Below, piece by piece: positions 1-6,551 of a stretch of 6,886 bases of DNA. The first letter of the stretch is position 1; each line of letters starts with the position of its first letter. Below the pieces are notes generated by a model. The model searched no databases, was not told where the DNA came from, and saw nothing but the letters and a program-made list of their open reading frames with translations. This stretch comes from a bacterium (GTDB taxonomy: Bacteria; Krumholzibacteriota; Krumholzibacteriia; LZORAL124-64-63). The stretch lies in NCBI GenBank assembly GCA_030635025.1, contig DAOVZQ010000136.1, positions 1 through 6,886 of the forward strand. The letters run 5' to 3'. The position numbers and the translations under genes are program-made.

Positions 1-90
1 GAACGACAACGGCGACGGGAGTTCTATCGAATCCGGCCTCGACCGCTGCCGCTCCATGCCGCCGATCGGATTACCTTCACCGAAGATTAG
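1..90 (+). CDS. Possible C-terminal tail of a protein, cut by the left edge (ArsR-like?)
   Basis: Frame 1 is open from the edge to a TAG at 88-90 and gives 29 residues containing RRREFYRIRPRPL. A run of basic residues followed by a Y-R-[IL]-x-P-x-P-L strand is what the beta-wing end of many ArsR-type winged-helix regulators looks like, but 29 residues cannot establish a family. The other two forward frames are also open here, so even the reading frame is not certain. I prefer this frame because it stops before the promoter-like region of the next gene, whereas frame 2 would run 100 nt into that gene. Confidence 0.27.
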   Translation, partial: ERQRRREFYRIRPRPLPLHAADRITFTED

Positions 91-144
91 GGGCCGGGTC
101 CAGGCCATCGCAATCATGACCGACACAAGGAACCAATCGATCTC

Positions 145-173
145 TGGTCATCGATTCTCCGTTCAGATACAAT
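145..173 (+). promoter_or_regulatory. Candidate sigma70 promoter of the ZU5/gluzincin-like lipoprotein gene
   Basis: A TGGTCA -35-like hexamer (145-150) and a TACAAT -10-like hexamer (168-173) are separated by 17 nt. They match the sigma70 consensus at 4/6 and 5/6 positions. Transcription would begin near 180, giving a leader of about 37 nt before the ATG at 217. The lineage's sigma factor preferences are unknown, so this is a pattern match only. Confidence 0.4.
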
Positions 174-216
174 CGAGTCAACATAGTCGGACGATCATAT
201 TTCCGGAAGGGCCACC

Positions 217-2307
217 ATGCGTCCATACACCTACCTGCTCTTGTCGCTCACCCTTCTGTTCTTCGCCGGTTGCGGAGATGAGGACCCGGTCACGCCGCAC
301 TACAACCCGGCCTTCCTCGTGAAGGGAATACTCGATGCGGAAGGAGGTGAACTCGACGGTGGCGACATCGTGCTGACAGTCCCGCCTGGGGCTTTCAGCC
401 AGGAAAGCGAAGTCCGTATAAGTGATAAAGTCTCGACGCCCCGCTTAGACTCGGACCAACCGAAGTACATCATCACGGGATTGCCTTCGGAGTTCGGTGT
501 CCCGTTGACCCTTCGATTCCGTTTCGAGGTGCCGGAAGACGGAAGCGGTTACTCTGCATATATCCGAGAGACCCGCGAGTCCCACGAGGGTGGGCGTCAC
601 GATACATGGTTCGAAACAGCCGCACGCGACAGCGCCGGCTGGATCATCTTCGACCTGACCCGCGGCGGCCTCGATCTCGGCAACGAGCATCCACAACCTC
701 TGACGGTGACCGTCTTCACGGGCATCACATCCCTGCTCAAGCCGGAAGGACACTTCAGGATCTTCTTCAACGAGACCGTGGTAAGCGCGGACCGCGCCTC
801 TGAGATCCTCGACATATTCGAGTCGAACCGTCAGAGGCTGTACGACATAGGGTTCCGCTTTGGCGACCTGGACGCCCTCTGGCCCATGCACATCTACCTT
901 CGCAATTCATATGAAGACATCCCCGCAGAATACATGATCGCCCCTCCGGGAGAAGGACACTTCAACTTCGATCCGGCTACCTTGGCCGATGGTTTCCCCT
1001 TACCGCATGTGGCAATGCACCAGCTCTTCCATTACGCCCAGGAGTTTTACGACACCCGATCCGCCTCCGATTGGACGACCGTCAACCCAGCCAGGCACTG
1101 GCTCGATGAGGCGACGGCCTGCGTGATGGAAAGCCGGATGGACGAGTTCCCGCTCTCCTACACCCCCGTCAGCGCGACTCCGCAAAACTACCTGGCGCCG
1201 CTGACAGGCATCGGGGAGAACGTATCCCTGTCTCGGGCCGACCACGGCTACGGCATGTACTATTTCATGAGCAGACTGGCAAGCCTGCAGGGACTCGACC
1301 GGATTCACGATATCTATGTGTCTTTCACCGAATACGGAACGATTTACGATGCGATCATGGAGGCCGTCGATCCGCCTCTGGATGAGTGGTGTGCGCAGTT
1401 TCAGCGCAACATGGTGACGGGAATGCCCACGAGAATCAACCTGGAGGGCGTCTGGCGGGATTATCCGAGTAGCTGGGACTGGGATTGGGACGACGGGTTC
1501 ATCAGAAAAAACTTGAGCGTGTCCGATTACGGTTCGGCCGTGTGGAAAGTCGGCATCAGGCCCTATTCCGGCGCCCCGCCTGAAGACTATATCCTGTCCT
1601 TGTACCTCGATGAGGAGGACATCCTATCCGAGCCGTATGAAATCGCCATCTACGGTCAAAACGATCATGATCTTCCCGTCCTGCTGGGGACCGGCGAGAA
1701 CGGCGCTTCCGTGCCGGACTGCCAATCAGCCTTCCTGAACTACGAGAACCTGCTGATCCAGTTGATCAAGCCCTGGAGCGCCGCATCGGGCGTGAACGAA
1801 ACGAGCGAGGCCCGGGTAAGTCTCTACGTGAGACCGTCCATCATCAGGCACGAATACGCCAAGGTCGATCTACGCTATCACGCTATATGGAACACGGGCG
1901 TACGGCCCTGGCAGAGCCTCGTGATCACGGCCGACGCGGGAATCTGGCAAGACAACACGTACACGGCGTTCTGGGACCACACCGTAGACGGGATACGCAT
2001 GCACGGCCGCATCACAGCGACCGCGGATCCCCACCATCTCACTTTGATGAGTTGGGACGCCGAGTCCACCTGGGAATTCGACGAAGACACCCGCTACTAC
2101 AGCTATACAGAAGGGAATATGCCAGTTCCGGTGAGTCTCTGGGAGCCGAGAGCCTTGCACTACCGCATAGACGGCGCCGAGGCCTGTCAGGTGACAACAA
2201 CCATCATCCAATACTCGGTCAGCGACGGGATCATGAATGAAGTGATGGAAAACTGGACCTGCAACGACGATTCCTACTTCGAATTCACGTTCCGCAACCT
2301 GCGTTAG
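217..2307 (+). CDS. Lipoprotein with ZU5-like domain and degenerate gluzincin (HQxxH) core
   Basis: This 696-aa protein starts at an ATG with GGAAGGG 5 nt upstream (205-211). Residues 1-19 form a lipoprotein signal: Arg2, a hydrophobic core, and a lipobox FAGC with Cys19 as the lipidation site. Gly at +2 argues against inner-membrane retention in the classical E. coli rule. Residues about 38-110 contain EGGELDGG and VPPGAFS, typical of ZU5-type beta domains found in secreted bacterial proteins. The central region has H268-Q-L-F-H272 and, 26 residues later, W295-L-D-E298-A-T-A. This is the layout of gluzincin metallopeptidases (HExxH plus a downstream Glu zinc ligand), except that the catalytic Glu is Gln269 (codon CAG). 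The C-terminal 270 residues look beta-rich and include a WDWDWDD stretch, with no family I recognise. It probably sits on the cell envelope facing outward. Peptidase activity is doubtful because of the substitution; a binding role is possible. It converges on the transporter gene with overlapping stops. Confidence 0.9.
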   Translation: MRPYTYLLLSLTLLFFAGCGDEDPVTPHYNPAFLVKGILDAEGGELDGGDIVLTVPPGAFSQESEVRISDKVSTPRLDSDQPKYIITGLPSEFGVPLTLRFRFEVPEDGSGYSAYIRETRESHEGGRHDTWFETAARDSAGWIIFDLTRGGLDLGNEHPQPLTVTVFTGITSLLKPEGHFRIFFNETVVSADRASEILDIFESNRQRLYDIGFRFGDLDALWPMHIYLRNSYEDIPAEYMIAPPGEGHFNFDPATLADGFPLPHVAMHQLFHYAQEFYDTRSASDWTTVNPARHWLDEATACVMESRMDEFPLSYTPVSATPQNYLAPLTGIGENVSLSRADHGYGMYYFMSRLASLQGLDRIHDIYVSFTEYGTIYDAIMEAVDPPLDEWCAQFQRNMVTGMPTRINLEGVWRDYPSSWDWDWDDGFIRKNLSVSDYGSAVWKVGIRPYSGAPPEDYILSLYLDEEDILSEPYEIAIYGQNDHDLPVLLGTGENGASVPDCQSAFLNYENLLIQLIKPWSAASGVNETSEARVSLYVRPSIIRHEYAKVDLRYHAIWNTGVRPWQSLVITADAGIWQDNTYTAFWDHTVDGIRMHGRITATADPHHLTLMSWDAESTWEFDEDTRYYSYTEGNMPVPVSLWEPRALHYRIDGAEACQVTTTIIQYSVSDGIMNEVMENWTCNDDSYFEFTFRNLR

Positions 2308-3608
2308 GCCGCCCGCGTCACGGACGCCGACGCATTCTCCGCCGCCTTCTCCACCACCGCCACCCGCGGCGGCTTGACCGTCGCGATCAACCCCGCGGCC
2401 ACCAGGCACCCCACGCCGCAAATGGTGAACGCCAGCGGGAAATTCCCCAGGTCGCCCAGTTTGCCGCCCATGATCGGACCGGCGATCCCGCCGATGCCGT
2501 AGGCCAGGAACACCCAGCCGTAGAGCTGACCGATATTGCGCGCGCCGAACGTGCCCGCGGTGATCATCGGGAACAGGGCGAAGTTGCCGCCGAAGTTGAA
2601 GCCGATCAGGGTGGCGCCCAGGTAGAGCAGGCCAGTCGTGCCCGCCATGTGCTGGAAGAGCAGCACGAGCACGCCCTGGGACGCGGTCATGACGATCAGC
2701 GAGCGCTTGGCGCCCATCTTGTCGCTCACGATTCCCCAGACGATCCGCCCCACCCCGTTGGCCAGCGAGAAACAGACGGCCATGGCGGTGCCCGCAGCAG
2801 CGCTGGCAGCCGCCTCGCTCAGACCGTTGGCCATGAGAGCCTGCATGGGAAAGAGCTTCATCAGGCCGATGCTCATCAGGCCCGCGCCGGCGCTGAACAC
2901 AAACGTAAGCAGGATCACATAATACTGTGGCTTCCTCAGCATCTCGCTGGTGCAAAGGTCCCTGCGTGTACTCGCCCCACCCTCATCATTCGCCACCGAC
3001 GGAGTATGCCCCTCCGGCAACCAACCCTCGGGCGGAAAGCGCAGCCACGTGCCGCCGATGAAGACCAGCACGGCGAAGGCCGCGCCGTAGATCATGAAGG
3101 TCGTGCCGAGTCCGACCGTATCGAGCAGATGACCCCATGCGCCGGCCAGCTTGACCCAGAGGGTCGCACCGAAGCCGAAACCCGCCACCGCCAGACCGGT
3201 GATGAAACCCTTCTTGTCGGGGAACCAGCGCATGCCCACGGCGATGGGCACCACGTAGGCCAGACCAATGCCGCAGCCGCCGCACACGCCGATCAGCAGA
3301 AGTGTCGGTATGAAACTCGTGCCGCCGGTCAACCCGGCCAGGACATAACCCGCCCCCAGCACTAGGCCACCCGCCCAGGCCAAAGGCCGCGGCCCCACCT
3401 TGGGCATCAGGCGTCCGGCGACGACCATGGCGATGGCGAAGAAGGCCAGTCCGGCGGCGAAGACCCACTGGGTCTCCACTTTGGTCCAGCCCGCGGCGGT
3501 CAATTGCGGCGTGAAGACGGACCACGCGTAGATCGCTCCGAGACAGAGCTGGACGAGAATCGCGCCCACCACCACGAACCACCGATTGCCCACCGACTGC
3601 TGCGCCAT
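2304..3608 (-). CDS. OFA-family major facilitator (oxalate/formate antiporter-like) transporter
   Basis: This is a 434-aa inner-membrane carrier, the normal length for the family, with about twelve hydrophobic segments. The N-terminus has the OFA-type signature LCLGAIYAWSVF (residues 21-32). The 2-3 loop motif AGRLMPKVGPR is at 64-74. MRWFPDKKGFITGLAVAGFG follows at 126-145. The repeat of the MFS loop motif, NGVGRIVWGIVSDKMGAKR, is at 284-302. A hydrophilic central loop lies at about 190-225. Family members exchange small carboxylates (oxalate/formate in OxlT; others are linked to pyruvate). Arg288 corresponds by motif to the substrate Arg of OxlT, but the expected Lys in TM11 appears to be Tyr370 (LAYG), so oxalate is not a safe call. 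The start ATG has GGGAG 5 nt upstream (+ strand 3614-3618). The gene stands alone, divergent from the operon at 3882. Confidence 0.9.
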   Translation of the reverse strand: MAQQSVGNRWFVVVGAILVQLCLGAIYAWSVFTPQLTAAGWTKVETQWVFAAGLAFFAIAMVVAGRLMPKVGPRPLAWAGGLVLGAGYVLAGLTGGTSFIPTLLLIGVCGGCGIGLAYVVPIAVGMRWFPDKKGFITGLAVAGFGFGATLWVKLAGAWGHLLDTVGLGTTFMIYGAAFAVLVFIGGTWLRFPPEGWLPEGHTPSVANDEGGASTRRDLCTSEMLRKPQYYVILLTFVFSAGAGLMSIGLMKLFPMQALMANGLSEAAASAAAGTAMAVCFSLANGVGRIVWGIVSDKMGAKRSLIVMTASQGVLVLLFQHMAGTTGLLYLGATLIGFNFGGNFALFPMITAGTFGARNIGQLYGWVFLAYGIGGIAGPIMGGKLGDLGNFPLAFTICGVGCLVAAGLIATVKPPRVAVVEKAAENASASVTRAA

Positions 3609-3654
3609 GATTGCTCCCGAAGTTGATTGAAAACGCAGATGCGGAATCGGGGCA

Positions 3655-3682
3655 AATCTAGTCAGTGGCGCGGGAATTTCAA
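3655..3682 (-). promoter_or_regulatory. Weak candidate promoter for the OFA transporter
   Basis: On the minus strand TTGAAA (3682-3677) and TAGATT (3660-3655) are separated by 16 nt, matching the sigma70 consensus at 5/6 and 4/6 positions. Transcription would start near 3648, about 40 nt before the ATG at 3608. No stronger pair is visible between the gene and the palindrome at 3725. Confidence 0.3.
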
Positions 3683-3722
3683 TGTGGAAAACGCATGTAT
3701 CTGGGTTCTGGACATCGCTCTC

Positions 3723-3758
3723 AAAGTGTACACGTGTACACTCTGATTTCGGTTTTCA
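3723..3758 (+). promoter_or_regulatory. Composite palindromic element, copy 1 (probable operator)
   Basis: A perfect 18-bp palindrome, AGTGTACACGTGTACACT (3725-3742), is followed 7 nt later by CGGTTTTCA (3750-3758). The whole 36-bp block recurs at 6590-6625 in the same orientation with 31 identical positions, including the exact spacing. The palindrome alone fits a site for a dimeric repressor or activator. The conserved 3' box suggests a second contact or a second protein. It lies between the divergent transporter gene and the operon at 3882, centred about 100 bp upstream of the operon's -10 box. The 3' box points towards the operon, as copy 2 points towards tetR. The identity of the binding protein cannot be told from the sequence. 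Confidence 0.7.
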
Positions 3759-3775
3759 AGATATTGAGCCATCCC

Positions 3776-3785
3776 CCTGATCAGG
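3776..3785. repeat. Short 10-bp palindrome in the intergenic region
   Basis: CCTGATCAGG is a perfect palindrome lying between the composite element and the extended -10 promoter. It has no counterpart upstream of the tetR gene, and its length is compatible with chance. Confidence 0.2.
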
Positions 3786-3830
3786 AAGCCAAAGCCCACC
3801 CACATAAAACAATATCCTACGGTTTCGGTA

Positions 3831-3839
3831 TGGTATACT
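3831..3839 (+). promoter_or_regulatory. Extended -10 promoter of the two-gene operon
   Basis: TGGTATACT contains the TGn extension followed by TATACT, 5/6 to the -10 consensus. No good -35 hexamer is found 16-18 nt upstream (the region reads AATATC). This is usual for extended -10 promoters or for promoters that need an activator. Transcription would begin near 3846 and give a leader of about 36 nt. The composite palindrome is upstream at about -112 relative to this start. Confidence 0.5.
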
Positions 3840-3881
3840 TGCCGTCCGAGTCACATTCTGAGTTCACCCGAGGAGACGGAC

Positions 3882-4367
3882 ATGACACGCCATACCATCA
3901 CCCTACTCGCCGTCGTGGCCTTGAGCCTCCCCGCAGCCGCCATGGCCTTCGACTGCATCAACGCCGTGCCGCTATACTGCGACCAAGCGCCCGTATCGGG
4001 CACGATCAACATGCAGCCCGAAGTCGGGTTCATCCCCTGTGATCAGACTATCCAGTGGACGTCCAAACTGTACACGATCACGTTGACCCAGCCGTCCATC
4101 CTGACCGTCACGTTTACGGGCATGTCGGGATCAAGTGCGGAACTTTACATATACGACGGCTGTGACGAATCCCTTTGCGTGGCCGTGTCCGAGCCGGGTC
4201 TGGCGACGGTCGCGACCGATTGCCTGGACGCAGGGACCTACACGATCTCCCTGTCGTATCTGATCGCGGCGTTGATCAACTATCAGATATCGGCAACCTG
4301 CGAATCCTGCGATCCTGTCGCCGCAGAGTTCGACGCCTGGGGCGGCGTCAAGGCACTCTATCGGTAA
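3882..4367 (+). CDS. Small secreted Cys-rich protein with PPC-like beta domain
   Basis: The product is 161 aa. The start ATG has AGGAG 6 nt upstream (3871-3875). Residues 1-22 form a Sec signal peptide: Arg3, a hydrophobic core, and a likely cleavage after A20-M-A22. The mature part has eight cysteines (25, 33, 53, 94, 99, 114, 140, 143), suggesting disulfides and an extracytoplasmic location. The order YTITLTQPSILTVTFTG (64-80), AELYIYDGCD (86-95) and LDAGTYTISL (115-124) resembles bacterial pre-peptidase C-terminal (PPC)-type beta-sandwich domains. These usually occur as accessory domains of secreted enzymes; here one forms almost the whole protein. The C-terminus ends abruptly in AWGGVKALYR, possibly a short terminal signal. 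The 62-nt gap to the hydrolase gene and the lack of a terminator suggest co-transcription. There is no catalytic motif, so a binding or structural role is likeliest. Confidence 0.82.
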   Translation: MTRHTITLLAVVALSLPAAAMAFDCINAVPLYCDQAPVSGTINMQPEVGFIPCDQTIQWTSKLYTITLTQPSILTVTFTGMSGSSAELYIYDGCDESLCVAVSEPGLATVATDCLDAGTYTISLSYLIAALINYQISATCESCDPVAAEFDAWGGVKALYR

Positions 4368-4400
4368 GTTCGACCCCCGCCGGCCCGCATGATGCTGTAG

Positions 4401-4443
4401 AGTATGATGATCATCGAGGGAGTCTGATCATGATCATCATGCT
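4401..4443 (+). promoter_or_regulatory. Start-site hairpin: SD in the loop, AUG in the stem
   Basis: The arm at 4401-4414 (AGTATGATGATCAT) pairs over all 14 positions with 4430-4443 (ATGATCATCATGCT). Eleven of the pairs form a perfect inverted repeat (4404-4414 with 4430-4440), followed by one U-G wobble (4403/4441) and two Watson-Crick pairs. The 15-nt loop contains the Shine-Dalgarno GAGGGAG (4416-4422), and the 3' arm begins with the initiation codon at 4430. Such a fold could limit or regulate translation of the hydrolase relative to the upstream gene. The stem is AT-rich and contains competing TGATCA self-complementary units, so in vivo folding is unproven. Confidence 0.5.
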
Positions 4444-6538
4444 GTTGCTGGTATTCATGCTGGCCGGATCGGCCGGCGCCGCCCTGCCCGAGCATACGCC
4501 CACCGGCGTGTTGATCGACCGGGTGCTGCCCTTGTCACGACTGGACCGACTTGACGGATCCGCCGACGCGCCGGCCGCCACGCTTTCGCGCTGGCGCCAA
4601 GCCGTTCACGAGATGAGCCGCGCCGCCGAAGTCAAACCCGACTGGCCCGATATCCGTGCGCTGCAGGACGCTGCGTTGGCGAATATCGACCCTCGAGAAA
4701 TCCCTCTGGCCGTGTTGCTCGGGCGTTACGACCGGATGGACGGAGTCGAAAAGACCGCGACCGCCGAGGTCTTCGCCGCGGCCGTGTTGCGGGAGGACTG
4801 TTATCACGGCGCGCGCATTGTGTTCAGCCTCGATCCGGCTCACGTCCTGGTTCAAGGCTCGACCCGGCCCATCAGATATCGGATCAACCCCGATGACGGT
4901 GCGGGCTGGCGCGAACTCGACGCAACCGGCCGTCTCGAAGTCGCCTACACGACTTCCGGACGCAAGACCGTACGCCTCCAAGCCGAGTTGGACGACGGCC
5001 GCATCGTTCACGCGGCCGCCTCCCTCGACGTCAAGCGACTCGAGACCCCGCCCCCCACCGAAACCTGGACGATCACCGCGACGGAGACCTGGCTGGACAT
5101 CGCCGGCACGGGTCAGGCCTACGTCTACCTGTCCGACCAGCACACGACCCTGACCAACCCCGTGATCGTGGTCGAGGGCTTCGACCTGGACAACACCATG
5201 GACTGGCCGGTGCTCTACGATCTGCTCAACCAGCACGCCCTGATCGATGACCTGCGCGCATACGGCTACGACGCGGTCGTACTCGACTTCACCGAGGCCA
5301 CCGAACCCATCCAGCGCAACGCTTTCGTCCTGACCGAACTGCTCTCGCAGGTGAACCTGGCCATCGACCCCGATCGTACGAGCGCGTTGATCGGCGCAAG
5401 CATGGGCGGCCTTGTCGTGCGGTATGCGCTGACATGGTTGGAGCAGCAGGGTGAGGATCACAAGGTGCGCAGCTTCATCTCCTTCGATGCGCCGCAGACC
5501 GGCGCCGACATCCCTCTCGGCCTGCAACACTGGCTGCACTTCTTCCAGAGCGAGTCGACCGATGCGGCCTACCTGCTCTCGCGACTGGACACGCCGGCCG
5601 CACGCCAGATGCTTCTGTACCACCATCAAGATCCGCCCACCGGCAGCGGGCAGGCGGATCCCCTGTTCACCGACTTCCAGGCCGACCTAGCGGCCCTGGG
5701 CGATTGGCCGAGCGGGCCGCGTCTGGTGGCGGTGGCCAACGGCAGCGGCGCAGGTGTCGACCAGGGGTTCGCGCCCGGCGAGCAACTCATCCGCTACGAG
5801 TACCGCAGCTTCCTGATCGACATCGACGGCAACGTGTGGGCGGTACCGGACAACACCTCGACGACCATTTTCGACGGCATGTTGAACGTCATCTGGCCCT
5901 TGCCCGACACCTATCAGACCGTGAGCGTATCCGGCACGCTCCCCTGGGATAGCGCGCCCGGCGGTTGGCGTTCGTCCATGGCCCAGATGGACACCACGGC
6001 GGTGGAGTACGGCGACATCGTCGCTCTGCACGATCATCACTGCTTCATCCCCACGATCAGCGCGTTGGCGTTGGACGTGGCCGACCCCTTCCACGACATC
6101 GCCGGCGACCCCGACCTGATGAGCCGGACACCTTTCGACCAGCTGTACTTCCCCGCCGAGAACCAGGAACACATCTCCATCACGGCGGAGAACAAGGTGT
6201 GGTTCATCGAGGAGATCGAGTGGGCGTTTACGGGGGTGGAGTCGACGCCGGCGGTTGCGGCCGCGGTGCTATATCCGGCGGCGCCGAATCCATTCAATCC
6301 TTCGACGGCAATCCGGTTCGAATTGGCGCGGGCGGAAGATGTCCGGCTGCAGGTATATGATTTGACGGGACGGGTTGTTCGCACGCTCTTTGCCGACCGG
6401 CCTCTGGACCCGGGACTCCACACCGCAACCTGGGACGGCCGCCGCGACAACGGACATATCGCAGCTTCCGGCGTCTATATGTTCAGGTTGGAGGCCGGCG
6501 AACACAGGCTGCACAGGAGAGCTACGCTCATAAAGTGA
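4430..6538 (+). CDS. Secreted alpha/beta hydrolase with Ig-like and FlgD-like C-terminal domains
   Basis: The product is 702 aa from the ATG with GAGGGAG 7 nt upstream. The frame is open further upstream, but that part lacks an SD and overlaps the previous gene. Residues 1-18 look like a signal peptide (cleavage near AGA-A), although the n-region has no positive charge. Residues about 20-120 are mostly helical. An Ig/Fn3-like beta segment spans about 126-205. PVIVVEGFD (244-252) opens an alpha/beta-hydrolase fold, with the nucleophile elbow G322-A-S324-M-G-G. SFDAPQTGA (351-359) occupies the place where lipases carry a P-H-x-G strand. Candidate triad partners are D444 and H581 (NQEHISIT), by position only; H537 in HCFIPT is an alternative. 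Residues 614-702 contain YPAAPNPFNPST and GVYMFRLEAG, a FlgD-Ig-like / type-A sorting domain. It is probably an esterase or lipase exported to the surface; the substrate is unknown. Confidence 0.85.
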   Translation: MIIMLLLVFMLAGSAGAALPEHTPTGVLIDRVLPLSRLDRLDGSADAPAATLSRWRQAVHEMSRAAEVKPDWPDIRALQDAALANIDPREIPLAVLLGRYDRMDGVEKTATAEVFAAAVLREDCYHGARIVFSLDPAHVLVQGSTRPIRYRINPDDGAGWRELDATGRLEVAYTTSGRKTVRLQAELDDGRIVHAAASLDVKRLETPPPTETWTITATETWLDIAGTGQAYVYLSDQHTTLTNPVIVVEGFDLDNTMDWPVLYDLLNQHALIDDLRAYGYDAVVLDFTEATEPIQRNAFVLTELLSQVNLAIDPDRTSALIGASMGGLVVRYALTWLEQQGEDHKVRSFISFDAPQTGADIPLGLQHWLHFFQSESTDAAYLLSRLDTPAARQMLLYHHQDPPTGSGQADPLFTDFQADLAALGDWPSGPRLVAVANGSGAGVDQGFAPGEQLIRYEYRSFLIDIDGNVWAVPDNTSTTIFDGMLNVIWPLPDTYQTVSVSGTLPWDSAPGGWRSSMAQMDTTAVEYGDIVALHDHHCFIPTISALALDVADPFHDIAGDPDLMSRTPFDQLYFPAENQEHISITAENKVWFIEEIEWAFTGVESTPAVAAAVLYPAAPNPFNPSTAIRFELARAEDVRLQVYDLTGRVVRTLFADRPLDPGLHTATWDGRRDNGHIAASGVYMFRLEAGEHRLHRRATLIK

Positions 6539-6551
6539 TTTCGTCAGATTG

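Noticed and set aside
211..219. GCCACCATG, a Kozak-like context at the lipoprotein start
   Set aside because: Coincidence: the lipobox, SD and sigma70-type elements show a bacterial gene.
56..322. 88-aa open frame across the first intergenic region and the start of the lipoprotein gene
   Set aside because: No SD at its ATG; it overlaps 106 nt of the well-supported lipoprotein gene, and its Ser/Arg/Pro-rich composition looks like an out-of-frame reading.
1870..2955. 361-aa minus-strand open frame spanning the end of the lipoprotein gene and part of the transporter gene
   Set aside because: It crosses two real genes and is rich in Arg, Gly and His, as expected from a shadow frame of GC-rich coding DNA. 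It shows no domain, SD or signal peptide.
2649..3365. 238-aa plus-strand open frame antisense to the transporter
   Set aside because: The opposite strand encodes an unmistakable 12-TM carrier. This frame is His/Ala/Gln/Arg-rich with no recognisable fold.
3665..4042. 125-aa plus-strand open frame starting upstream of the composite palindrome
   Set aside because: It runs through the palindrome and promoter and out of frame into the small secreted gene. The alternative at 3882 has a good SD, a signal peptide and a promoter.
4175..4429. Upstream in-frame extension of the hydrolase ORF
   Set aside because: The extension overlaps the small secreted gene out of frame, is Arg-rich, lacks an SD and would bury the signal peptide. 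The ATG at 4430 has an SD at 7 nt.
4535..5629. 364-aa minus-strand open frame antisense to the hydrolase
   Set aside because: It mirrors the codon pattern of the real gene, has no recognisable domains and no initiation signal.
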